Assembly: GCA_030696305.1 (NCBI GenBank)
Contig: JAUYSP010000066.1
Location: 1-39,395 of the forward strand
Direction: 5' to 3'
Origin: Legionellaceae bacterium
Lineage (GTDB): Bacteria > Pseudomonadota > Gammaproteobacteria > Legionellales > Legionellaceae
Length of the DNA stretch: 39,395 nt
Part shown: positions 1 through 9,900 of the stretch, in pieces
How positions within the stretch are numbered: position 1 is the first letter of the stretch
Layout of the letters: each line of letters begins with the position of its first letter
Notes under the pieces: model-generated
What the model saw: only the letters and a program-made list of their open reading frames with translations
The model's database searches: none
Told to the model about the DNA's origin: nothing
Program-made: the position numbers and the translations under genes

Positions 1-285
1 CTTTCTTGGCGGAAAAAATATGGATTATCAATGAATCAGTGAGCTACTTCAATAAATCAGATGCACCCACGAAGGTCGCTAGATTGCTTCGTCGCTATGC
101 TCCTCGCAACGACGAATTTAAAAATCGTACCGTACAGAGAACATTCACAATTGATCCTTTACACAATATAATTATTGACTATGCTAGGCTAGGCTACCAA
201 ATTAGATTAATCAGATCAAATTGCATGACCATCTCTCAGAGATTCCGGGCGAATCCCTTTATACCTGTGTTAAATCTCCATGTAA
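1..285. other. non-coding left edge
   Basis: No supportable gene lies between the window edge and the stop codon of the monooxygenase gene. A plus-strand open frame crosses this stretch, but it runs antisense into that gene and its product has no recognisable family. The stretch holds a decayed dispersed repeat at 81-114 and a short tandem of the word taggct near 184-195. A promoter-like TTTACA with a downstream TATGCT lies near 158-185, but there is no gene for it to serve. Confidence 0.5.
81..114. repeat. partial copy of a dispersed palindromic repeat
   Basis: The stretch begins agattgcttcg and ends ctcgcaacgacg. This is the same consensus (gattgcttc ... cgcaaagac) that forms the inner arms of the complete palindromic element at 39218-39389. 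Only one arm is seen here, so it is a fragment or diverged copy. Such 'cgtcattgcgag...gaagcaatc' repeats are scattered through many low-GC proteobacterial genomes. Confidence 0.5.
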
Positions 286-1842
286 TCAAAACGTTAACCA
301 TGACAAATTTACCATTTTTGTTTGCTCATCTTTTGCATGCCAGGCAACATGTCCATCAGGTCGAACCAAAACGGCGCCTAGTTTGGAAATTTCATATTTT
401 TCAAGAAAATCTTGATGAATATCTATATAATCACCATTTTTACCAATGGTAACAATTTTACACGGAAACCCGTGGTATCGATTATGCCAATACTGCGCAT
501 CGGGATGACACACTAAAACAAATTGATTGTTATATAGATCTAAAATCGATAGTTGTTCCTTCTTCGTCTTCAACCAGCAATGAGGGGCTCTGGCACCTAC
601 CTTCGCTGTTGGTTTGTAGATTGCTTGTGTTTGATACTCACTATCATAGATAAAACCTAAGTCCAGTAAAATATTATTAATTTGATGCGTTTGCTCTTTT
701 AAAACTTGTTTAAAAGCAGAAAGATCATTTTTAGCCAACGCAAAAAAAATATACTCAAATCTTCGGGCGTTACTGACGCTGTAAGCAGTATTAGTTTTTG
801 CAATTTGTACCCGCTCTATAAAATAAGTATCCAATAGCGCATCGTTAGCTTGGTCCTTAATGACCATAGCAAGTTTCCAAGCTAGATTATGCGCATCTTG
901 GATTCCGGTATTCATGCCAAAACCACCTGTTGGTGGCAAGCGATGCGCCGAATCTCCAGCAAAAAATACTCTTCCAACTCGATATTTTTTCGCAATTAAA
1001 GCGGCCATCGTCCAGAATTTCTTGTTAATTAGACGAACATCAATAGCAGTGTCATTGACTATTTTTTTTGCATATTCAAGACAAAAATCATCCGTAAATG
1101 ACTCTTTGGTTAAATTGGGATTCGCCCCTATACGAACACAAATAAGCCACTTCCTTTGGCAATCTTTTGACAGAACAAAAGTGCCTCGCAAATCTGGACG
1201 GGTAAACATAAAACCAACACTAGGGCGATGCTTAACATACTTATCCAAGTTCATTTCGCAATAAATATTACAAAATTCACCCAAATTATCGCCCCCCTCC
1301 ATTTCTATGTTAAATAGACTTCTTAAAGGACTGTTAGCACCATCCGCAGCAATTAAGTATGGAGCATCAATAATTTCCTTTTGCTGAGTTTCTTTATTGA
1401 TAATTTCCACGCGAACTTGTTTCTCATCTTGAGCTAAAGTCAACATCTCTGTATTAAATCTTAAATCAACCAAGGACAGACTTAGTGCTTTTTTAAATAA
1501 TTCCTGCTCTACAACATCTTGTGCGACAGCCGATCTTTTCGTTGGGCTATATAGCGTATAATCAGCTGTAGTTTGTATGCGCGTTATTTCTGCTCCTTGA
1601 AAATCTTCTATCCAAGTAAAGCGATGAGCCTCTTGCGGCATTTGGTAGCGTCTCAGACGATCTTCTAACCCCCACGAGCGAAATAACTCCATAGTACGAC
1701 CATTCACGCCCCTTGCCTTAGGATGATTGGTCGTAGTTGGATTTTTTTCTATCAATATAGATTTAATCCCCTGCTGTGCTAGACAAATCGCTGCTGATAA
1801 ACCAACTGGCCCTCCACCAATAATAATGACTTGATACATCAT
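286..1842 (-). CDS. FAD-dependent monooxygenase, PheA/TfdB-MhpA type
   Basis: A flavoprotein hydroxylase of the FAD_binding_3 family, expected to use NAD(P)H and O2 to hydroxylate an aromatic or polyketide-like substrate in the cytoplasm. The actual substrate cannot be read from the sequence. Visible marks are the dinucleotide-binding GGGPVG at residues 9-14 in a beta-alpha-beta fold, the second signature AADGANSPLR near 164-173, and the FAD-ribityl GD motif (FAGDSAHRLPPTGGFG) near 294-309. The C-terminal ~100 residues resemble the thioredoxin-like tail of phenol hydroxylases. The length, 518 aa, is normal. The open frame extends 23 codons upstream into dgt, but the Met-Met pair at 1842/1839 places the beta-strand correctly. 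That start lies 4 bases after the dgt stop, so the two are probably cotranscribed, although no strong Shine-Dalgarno is visible. Confidence 0.85.
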   Translation of the reverse strand: MMYQVIIIGGGPVGLSAAICLAQQGIKSILIEKNPTTTNHPKARGVNGRTMELFRSWGLEDRLRRYQMPQEAHRFTWIEDFQGAEITRIQTTADYTLYSPTKRSAVAQDVVEQELFKKALSLSLVDLRFNTEMLTLAQDEKQVRVEIINKETQQKEIIDAPYLIAADGANSPLRSLFNIEMEGGDNLGEFCNIYCEMNLDKYVKHRPSVGFMFTRPDLRGTFVLSKDCQRKWLICVRIGANPNLTKESFTDDFCLEYAKKIVNDTAIDVRLINKKFWTMAALIAKKYRVGRVFFAGDSAHRLPPTGGFGMNTGIQDAHNLAWKLAMVIKDQANDALLDTYFIERVQIAKTNTAYSVSNARRFEYIFFALAKNDLSAFKQVLKEQTHQINNILLDLGFIYDSEYQTQAIYKPTAKVGARAPHCWLKTKKEQLSILDLYNNQFVLVCHPDAQYWHNRYHGFPCKIVTIGKNGDYIDIHQDFLEKYEISKLGAVLVRPDGHVAWHAKDEQTKMVNLSWLTF

Positions 1843-1846
1843 GATG

Positions 1847-3169
1847 CTACAAACGCTCAAAAATAGTCCGGGTATTAAATCCAAATAATCGTTCGTGCAT
1901 TCGATACGCATATTCGTCTGTCATATTCGCGATGTAATCACAAATAACCCGTAAAGAGGTGTGTTTATTATTGGTTTGTTGGAATAATATTCTATTTTTT
2001 TTATCAAGCAGATTTTCAGGATTAGAGCTAAACGCTTCGAATAGCCGCTGAACCACCATTTGCCCGCCATATTCAAACGTGCGGGCTTCTTGTGAGTCAA
2101 TCACATGTTGGTAAATACATGTCATTAAATAATTCAATAAGGCTTTCGCCTCCGCGCGTAATACAACATTATATTTTAGTAAATTATTTTCAAAGCCATC
2201 GTGCGTAACCGCAATATCAATAGCAGAAATAAAATAATTAACCATTTCCCCTATTGCTTCTTTCCGTGCATACAACGTTTGAGAAAATAAACCATCTAAA
2301 AACGTTTCTTGCTGATTAGCAAATGGAGTCCCTGAGAGAATGTGCCGAAAAGTATCCGTATCCAGATGGGCCCGGTGAATTAATCGCAAGTGAATTGCAT
2401 CTTCTAAATCATGTACCCCATAAGCAATATCATCAGCAATATCCATAATCGAACAATCAAACGAATGATAAGCGGCTTTGCCATGTTGCTTGGCATGTGG
2501 CGTTACGGCTAACGATTGAAATAATTTTTTATCTGCTTGAGTAAACGGATCTAGTAGCCAATCAACCTCAGCTTGCTCTTCATCAAAATACCCTTTAGGC
2601 GGCAGCCAATCGTTAATTCGAATGGTTTTACCGTGTAAACCGTCAACTTTAGGTAATTGGCTCGCAACGACCCGAGACCATGGCACAGGATATTTCAAAG
2701 TACCAAGTAAGGCTCTGCGCGTTAAGTCCAAGCCAAACTCGCCATAACTGGTTTCTATTTTTGTTAACAAACGTAATGTTTGCGCATTGCCTTCAAAACC
2801 ACCATGCTCTCGCATCATGTAATTTAAAGCCACTTCCCCACCATGACCAAAAGGTGGATGACCAATATCATGCAATAAACAAATCACGTTAATTAAATCA
2901 TCATTAGGCAAAAGACTAGCCAACATATCATTTTGATGATTAATCAACAGGCTACGGACAATACTACTCCCGATGGATGCTACTTCTAAAGAATGAGTTA
3001 AGCGAGTTCGATGAAAATCACCTTCATCTGTCCCTAAAATTTGGGTTTTACGTTGTAGCCGCCGAAATGCAGGGCAATGAATAACTCGTGTTCTATCGCG
3101 CTCATAAGGATCGCGATGATCCTGACTACCCCTTTGATGCGTTTGACCTGAGCGACGATGAGTCCACAT
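1847..3169 (-). CDS. dgt: dGTP triphosphohydrolase-like HD hydrolase
   Basis: A dGTPase-family enzyme that hydrolyses dGTP, or other dNTPs, to the nucleoside and tripolyphosphate, so affecting nucleotide pools. The HD metal site is clear: THSLEV with His59, LLHDIGHPPFGHGGE with His100-Asp101 and flanking histidines, and DIADDIAYGVHDLEDA near 243-258, which carries the third metal ligand and the family signature. The N-terminus (DPYERDRTRVIHCPAFRRLQ) is typical of the roughly 440-aa subgroup. I chose the ATG at 3169 over one 13 codons upstream because AAGG stands five bases before it and the family N-terminus begins with the following residues. It is the first gene of a probable two-gene transcript with the monooxygenase. 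It is divergent from the SPOR lipoprotein, with a small palindrome between them. Confidence 0.9.
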   Translation of the reverse strand: MWTHRRSGQTHQRGSQDHRDPYERDRTRVIHCPAFRRLQRKTQILGTDEGDFHRTRLTHSLEVASIGSSIVRSLLINHQNDMLASLLPNDDLINVICLLHDIGHPPFGHGGEVALNYMMREHGGFEGNAQTLRLLTKIETSYGEFGLDLTRRALLGTLKYPVPWSRVVASQLPKVDGLHGKTIRINDWLPPKGYFDEEQAEVDWLLDPFTQADKKLFQSLAVTPHAKQHGKAAYHSFDCSIMDIADDIAYGVHDLEDAIHLRLIHRAHLDTDTFRHILSGTPFANQQETFLDGLFSQTLYARKEAIGEMVNYFISAIDIAVTHDGFENNLLKYNVVLRAEAKALLNYLMTCIYQHVIDSQEARTFEYGGQMVVQRLFEAFSSNPENLLDKKNRILFQQTNNKHTSLRVICDYIANMTDEYAYRMHERLFGFNTRTIFERL

Positions 3170-3236
3170 AAGTGCCTTAAAACCCGAATAATGAAAATAA
3201 ATTCTCAACTAACCTAAAGTTTATTTGAATTTTGCA

Positions 3237-3251
3237 GATACTACTAGTATC
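3237..3251. promoter_or_regulatory. operator-like palindrome between dgt and the SPOR lipoprotein gene
   Basis: GATACTA-C-TAGTATC is a perfect 7-bp inverted repeat around one central base. It lies in the 139-bp divergent intergenic region, 68 bases upstream of the dgt start and 58 upstream of the lipoprotein start. The size and placement suit a dimeric repressor site. No regulator gene is adjacent, so the function is inferred. Confidence 0.35.
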
Positions 3252-3308
3252 GGGTTTCTTTAATTGTATCTGACACCCGCTTTAAGGCATATATCTGAGG
3301 AGCTGACC

Positions 3309-3848
3309 ATGAATATACCAATTCGAATATTAAGTATTACCTTATCTACACTTATTTTATCTGCTTGTATGGTTGATGGAACAGACAGCTCTTCTTCCAG
3401 CTTTTATCCTTTTGGCACATCAGAGCCCTCTCAACCCATGCTGTACCCGGAAGGCTATGACACCGTTATAGCTGCACCCAAACAAGAATCGTATCAGCCA
3501 ACCAGCTCCAAAAATGTAGTCGTTCCCCAATCATATCATATGAGTGCAGGGAGTCCTGAGACATCAAAGGATGTTGATAAAAACTGGGTAGCTAGCCAAA
3601 ACCCCCAATCGTATACAATTGAATTAGCTGATGATAGCAAAGCATCGCGCGTAGCAAATACCTTATATAAAGCGCCAAAAACAGAACGTTCTGCAGAAGT
3701 CAGAACACAGAATGGTAATTATAAAGGATTGTACGGCACCTACCCAACTTATGAGGCTGCACAAGAAAAACTAAATTCATTACCTGAGGACGTGAAACAA
3801 GGCGCAGGGATCAAAGCATGGAGTAATGTACAACGGGATTTACAGTAA
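3309..3848 (+). CDS. lipoprotein with C-terminal SPOR domain
   Basis: A predicted outer- or inner-membrane lipoprotein of 179 aa. The N-terminus has a short positive region, a hydrophobic stretch and the lipobox LSAC, with the lipidated residue at Cys20. A Ser/Pro-rich linker of about 80 residues follows. Residues ~100-179 match a DamX-type SPOR domain: an opening beta strand (SYTIELADD), a middle strand NYKGLYGTYPT, a helix EAAQEKLNSLPEDV and a final IKAWSNVQRDL. SPOR domains bind denuded glycan strands of septal peptidoglycan, so a role at the division site or in the envelope is likely. The start used has GAGGAG seven bases upstream and puts the signal peptide at the very N-terminus; an upstream in-frame ATG at 3264 would spoil it. 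A hairpin follows the gene. Confidence 0.75.
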   Translation: MNIPIRILSITLSTLILSACMVDGTDSSSSSFYPFGTSEPSQPMLYPEGYDTVIAAPKQESYQPTSSKNVVVPQSYHMSAGSPETSKDVDKNWVASQNPQSYTIELADDSKASRVANTLYKAPKTERSAEVRTQNGNYKGLYGTYPTYEAAQEKLNSLPEDVKQGAGIKAWSNVQRDLQ

Positions 3849-3864
3849 AGACAAATGATTCGCG

Positions 3865-3903
3865 AATTTTCGCAGCGGTGATTCATTCACCGCTGCGAAA
3901 ATT
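3865..3903. terminator. perfect 17-bp hairpin between convergent genes
   Basis: Arms at 3865-3881 and 3887-3903 pair perfectly over 17 bp around a 5-base loop (ttcat). It lies between the convergent ends of the SPOR lipoprotein gene and the giant gene, where a bidirectional terminator is expected. However, the T-run is on the 5' side of the stem in both directions and the 3' side is A-rich. A classic U-tract is therefore missing, and the hairpin may act as a transcript-end stabiliser instead. Confidence 0.55.
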
Positions 3904-3944
3904 GCTAAAGTCCAGTTGTAATAACCGATGACTAGATCTTTAAA

Positions 3945-6900
3945 TCACATCGCACATTGCGCCAAGGATTCAACATCCTTATAGGGCGTTTTTTTACTTA
4001 AATCAAGGAAACATTGAACATTTTCAACCATATGGCGCAAATGTTTTGGTACCTCAGGATAAGCGCCATTTAAAAGATTGCTTAAGCTTTGTCGCATCGC
4101 GACATTAGACCATGGATCCAGTTCAACGGAACAGCGCTCAATCTTTTGAATACCGGTCTTAAGTCCATGCCATTCAGGCAGCGCCCGTAAAAGCTGAGCA
4201 ATATGAAAAGGTAATTGCTTTTTTAACTGCTCATGAAACTGTTTGTACTCATCAGGCGAAATGCTGTGGGATGCTACTTCAGCATTATAATCCCGAAGTA
4301 ATGTGGTAAGCATTTCGCCAGTGATATCATACAAACGACTATGACCTTTGCCGTTAATATTCGTGAAATAACGCCCTTGATTTAGCTGAATATCGTTACG
4401 TATTATTTGTTGTTGGGCCTCAAAAATAACTTTAAATACCTGGTGATAGTAACTACCCAAGGTTTGTTTTTTCAAACCTTCCTTGTTTAGATTCTGAAAC
4501 ATCGACGTTGCTTGAGTTTGTCGACTTCTATTCGCAGTAAACCAAAACGAAGCATAGGTTGCTTGTTTTTTAGCAAAATAATCAACATACTCCTCATGTT
4601 TGGCCGTCATTGGTTTCGCTTGATTAGCAGCAAAAGGTGCTTGAGTTATGGCTAATAGCTCCTGCATAAAGTTACAAATGCCTTGGTACCACTTATGAAG
4701 CATGCCTTGATATGCTACGCTATGCATCGAAGGGATAGATTGCACTGGCAGAGTCGATACATTATACAAGGTCCTATACTTTTGATCACATTTCATCTTG
4801 AAATCAAGGCCCAAAAAGTCTAGCAATCCTTGATTCAGATACTGCATTATCTGAATTCTAGCCAACTGATTTTTTTCGACAGCAGAAAAATAGTCGTCAT
4901 AATTTTGATTTTTGTTTAATCTACTCGCTCGTTGCATCACATCAAGTGCTTGGCTTAAATCCTGAGGCGTTTTAATTTCCGAGCTAGTCACATAACGCGA
5001 AAATAATATATTGCTAACACCACTATCCTTTGATTCTGTATTCAAAATCAAGGATTCAGCATGCGGCTGAAGAGCCGTCAACAATTCAAGATAACGTTGA
5101 TTGTTTTTGGGATTTTTATCTAATGTCTTATAAAAATCTCGATAGCAACTCAATTTTGTTTTATCTTCTAATTGAGCGATAAGCTTATAAATCGCTACGC
5201 TGTCATCTAAAAACGAATCTTTAAAATCATAAGCGATCCATGCCCGAGTAAGCGATTCTAATTCGTCTCTACTCAGTGGATTTAGCTTATTGTCACTTAA
5301 TAATCGAACAAAATAATTTAATGAAACCAAATCTGTAGCCAATGACCCACGGTTTTTGACCTGCTCAAATTGCCAAACGATAAACGCTATATCATTCGCA
5401 GGCAACGATTTAATCGATTGAATGTAATGAGATAAGTTCGTGTAAAGGTCATCATCATAATCCGATTGTATCCAACACAAATAAATCGGATCGTAGAGCG
5501 AGGCCAAATTATCATGATCCACACTGATTAAATTAACGAATTGATCCAAGCGGGTAATACTCGCTTGACTCGTATCATTCGTCAATGTTGCAGCATCAAA
5601 TTCATTTTTAAATACAGCTTCAACAAAACGTAACTGCTTTGCGGGTAACCCTTGCACTTTAGCAAGTAAATCAATCGCTTGATTAAATGTTGCGCCTTCA
5701 ACCAACCTCTTACTATATGCTGTAGCTAAGCAAGAAAGGATATCTAAGGAAGACGATTTCAGCGTAGACATCGCCGTAAAAAATAATTGACTCTGAGCCA
5801 GTGACATGGAAGAAAAATGATCTATCCATATTTTGTACTGATCTGGATTAGGCGGCGAAGCAAAAACATCCGTTGCTGAAATAACGCCGTGCTCACGCAT
5901 AAACGTATTGCAGATTTCAGCGGTCTTGCTGATACTCTTAATTCGCTCTTCTAGGTAACGTAAATCATACTTCCCCGGCACATCGACTAAATGCTCAATC
6001 AGATAGTTTAAGCTGACATAAGGCGGAAGTTGAGATAACAACGCCATAGTCTGATGCGCTTCTAGTCCAGGAGATATCACTGATACAAAGCGATCATATA
6101 CTTCTTCCGTATAGTCCGGCCGTTGACTCAAAAACTTTACAATGTCTGCAGGAGATGTCTCCGCTATAACAAGCGGTTTTAACTTGTTGATCGCCGGCAC
6201 AAAACTTGATTGTTTCGGTTTAAAAAGTGATGCAATCAAAGGTCTGATACAGTCAGGCTTAGCATTCAAATCGTCAAAATTATTGTTAACATAAGTAACA
6301 AAGGCGCTAAGGTTTTGATTAAACTCAGGATTCTTTTTATGCTCTAATAACATATCTAAGATATATACCAAATCTGCTTGATTAGTATGTAATGTTAATA
6401 GTTCAGTCACCTGTTCATCTCTGGCGAATAAGTTCTTAATAATAGCAATAAAGTGCTCATCCAACGAGTCAACATAACGTGTAAACATCAGCTCGGTAAA
6501 GCGCTTAATAAATGTTACTGATGCATCATTCTTCAAAATATGCTTTTTTTCTAAAATATTAGGAATTAATACAAATAACAAATCCATTACGACTACTTCT
6601 CTTGCCGACTTCAATGCATAAGGAGTTCTTGTTTGCACTGCCTCAAAAAATATTGCTAGCCACGTTACATAATTATCCCGAATGTTAGGATTCGTTGCCA
6701 TGGAGAAATATTTAATCCGATCTGCCCAGGTTGTTGAAGAAACTGAATAAGACGCTGGATATTGGTTAAATAGAACCGTTAATTTTTCAAATAATGCACA
6801 ACGACGAGCTGTCTGTTTAGCCTCGTCCATAACAAAGGCTATATTATGACAACTGAAGGCCTCGAGTGTTTTATACAGTTCACTCATCCTTTCACCATGT

Positions 6901-9900
6901 TTACCGTATAGCTCATTGCCTACTTCAAGTTTAATTTTTTTGTCTTTGTTAAAATAATTAGCCTGAGCACCTGTTAACCAGGCTTGATAAAATGACACAA
7001 CATTAGGCATATCATCACGTTGCGTTTTTTCAGCAGGCGGTTTTTCAGTTGTGGCATTCTCTGGAGTAACTGAGTGTTGATCAAACTTAGAGATCCACTC
7101 CGCTAACAGGGCTTTTAAATCACTAATGCTACGTGATATGTCAGTGGCTTCATCTGGTGTCATTTTAGCAAGCACTGCTGCTCGCCTTAAGCTATTAGGA
7201 TGATAATGTATTTGCATCTTTTTTAGTAAATTGTTATCAGACTCCATTTTCTCTCTATCGCCTGGCACTAACTTACCGTCTGTGAGTTTCTTCTCCCATT
7301 TATCTTTTATTTTTTTAATCAGCTTTTTATCAGCTGCCGGTCCTGTCGAATTATCCACATCTTCAACAGCACCTGCCAGCGATGACAATAACCAACCATT
7401 TAAATCAGGATGATGTGTACAAAATGACTGCCAATGGCGATGAGCTATTTTGAAAAATTCGCCATAAATCGCTTCTGAATCACCTGATTCTTTATTAGCC
7501 AAGCGTTTATCCCAAGCAGCATCAATTGCTTTTCGACACGTTTTCCAGGTATCTTTTATTTTATCTCGTTCTTTTGCACCGGATAATTGTGGTAAAACCT
7601 CCATGACATTGCCAGTCGCCGTAGCAATCAAATCTTCTTTACGACGGATGAATAAATTCTTTTCTTGCTTGATTTGTTGCTTCAAATGTTGGAGTGCACG
7701 GGTCCTTAAATAACATAGTTGATCATCTCGATTTTCAGTAATGTGAGCCCAAATTCGTTTATTTTGTTTCTTAAGTTGTTGATGTTTTTCCAATTTTTTA
7801 TTTAAATGTTCTAGCTCTTTTTTAAACAAAAGGTTCAAGCGAGCGCCATACTCCCGCGATTGACCATACGCATCGTATTCCTTCGTTATAGCATCATAAT
7901 CAAGAATCTCCTGACACACACCATTTGCTCCGTTACGACCCTGACGACCTTGTTCCTGCTTCGCCACGCGAGGGTGAATCGGATAAGTTCGTATGACGCG
8001 TAACCCGACTTTTTTATCATAGGGTTTAATATCTGTACCACGTCCCATCCGTGAGCTGATAGTCACTGAACCCTTACGTCCTGTAAATGGTAAAATATCA
8101 GCTTCTCTACGGCCGCTATTATTAGTATCAATAATAAATTTTTTGAGCATGACACCTTTCGTATCTTGTAAATCCGTGTCTACCTTATAACCTTGAGTGG
8201 TCAACAAAGCGTCCTGAATAACTTTTCCCGTGGCCGCGACTGCATTGTCATCTTCGCAGGTAATCAATATCGGCTGATTTGGATTAGCTAAAATAGATTC
8301 AACAATCTTTGCTATTTGCGCTTGATTAGGTATATGTTTACCGTTTCGCGCAGATTGTTGTGCTAGCGTTTCTTTGCAATAAACAGGTGGCAAAAATTCT
8401 GTTTTTATTTCTTCATGGGTGGCTAATTTGATCACCCGGCGAATATTGTATTCCTCTTCATATACTTTTAAATCAGCTTCATTCCCGCCAGTTCCTGTAC
8501 AGGCCTCCACATGCGTATAGTAATTTTTTAATACATAGCGCGCATTCAACGACAATGCGATCTCACTGTTTGGTTCGACAAAGAAATTGGGCGTTTTCCC
8601 TTGTTTCACTGCTTCTTTATTCAAACGCACATGTAAAAACTGCTGCACCAAATCACTATAAGTTGATCCATGATAGACTTGATTGTTGATGACCACTTTT
8701 GCAAATTTTGTAGCAATTTTCGCCCCGCCACTTACCTCTTGTTGATCAGGCATGACACAAAAATGAGTATTCTCTTTTAAACCCGAGGCAATATGAGCGG
8801 CGGTTAATAATTGTCTTAATTGCTGATCTCGAATTTCAAGTGCCTGCTCCGATGGCATTTCATTCGTTTTAGGATCCGGCAACGCAGGAATAATGTAGTT
8901 GCGGAAAAATAAGGACTCCTTAGGAGCCATTTGGGATTCTGACTCTTGCAATTTTTCACAGAGCGCTTTTAATTCATGATTCCGATGGACGCTAGGAATA
9001 CCCGTCAAATAATTGTCGAACGTTTCTCTATGAGCCAAATAAAAATCATACGCTTCTCGATAGACCCATTCGTCCAAGTTATAAAGGGAATTAGATTCCC
9101 CTTTATCAGAAAAATTGAACTGAGTGTTCTCATCAAGCATGATGTGATCACCCTCATCCAAAAACGCAACACGATGAGGCGACTTCAGATCAATATTGGC
9201 TTTATTCTCCCAAACTAATCCCGATAAGAATAAACTCCAATTACCAATCGTGCTGTAATTTACAGCGCCAATACCGTTGGCGTCTACTGTACTATGATAA
9301 GCACTGGCATCCGATTTTTCGGTGATATGGTTATGACGAATCCCAAACGCATCGAACACCATCCCAAACTCTTCATGATCACGTGATGATAAACTGTCTT
9401 TCGAACTAAATACGTCAACCACTTGGCCATTCAAAGCCCGGTACGCAACACGCATCACCGTAATGATACTTTTGCCTTCTCCAGTGCGCACTTGATGTAA
9501 TAAGCTTTCATCGTTATGCAGGGCTCCATAGAGCAAATCCAGCATCTGGGTGTGATTAGCCCACTTACCCGTTTTACGTAATAACACTTCGCGCATACAA
9601 GCAAGCACACGAGCGGTTGCTTGATTTTTATCATCGCCAGAAACTAGCTTTTTTTGAGCGGCTATTTGGGAATATAATAATTCAATAAGTTTTTCGCTCG
9701 GTAAGCTATCGAGCTCAGCAAATTGACTGTAAGTATTGGTATAATATAATAAGTTTGTTAGTTGTTTTTGCTCATTATCAGGGATAAAACCTTTACCTTT
9801 TAATTTAAATCCGGCTAAAACACGTTGAATATTAGCTACGTCTTCTGGGGCAATACTATAAGAACGCTTATTGAAAGCTTGCGTTTGTGTTTCAAAATGA

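Noticed and set aside
6-452. A 148-codon open frame on the plus strand at the left edge
   Set aside because: It runs antisense into the well-supported monooxygenase gene, has no family features, and its first third overlaps the dispersed repeat fragment.
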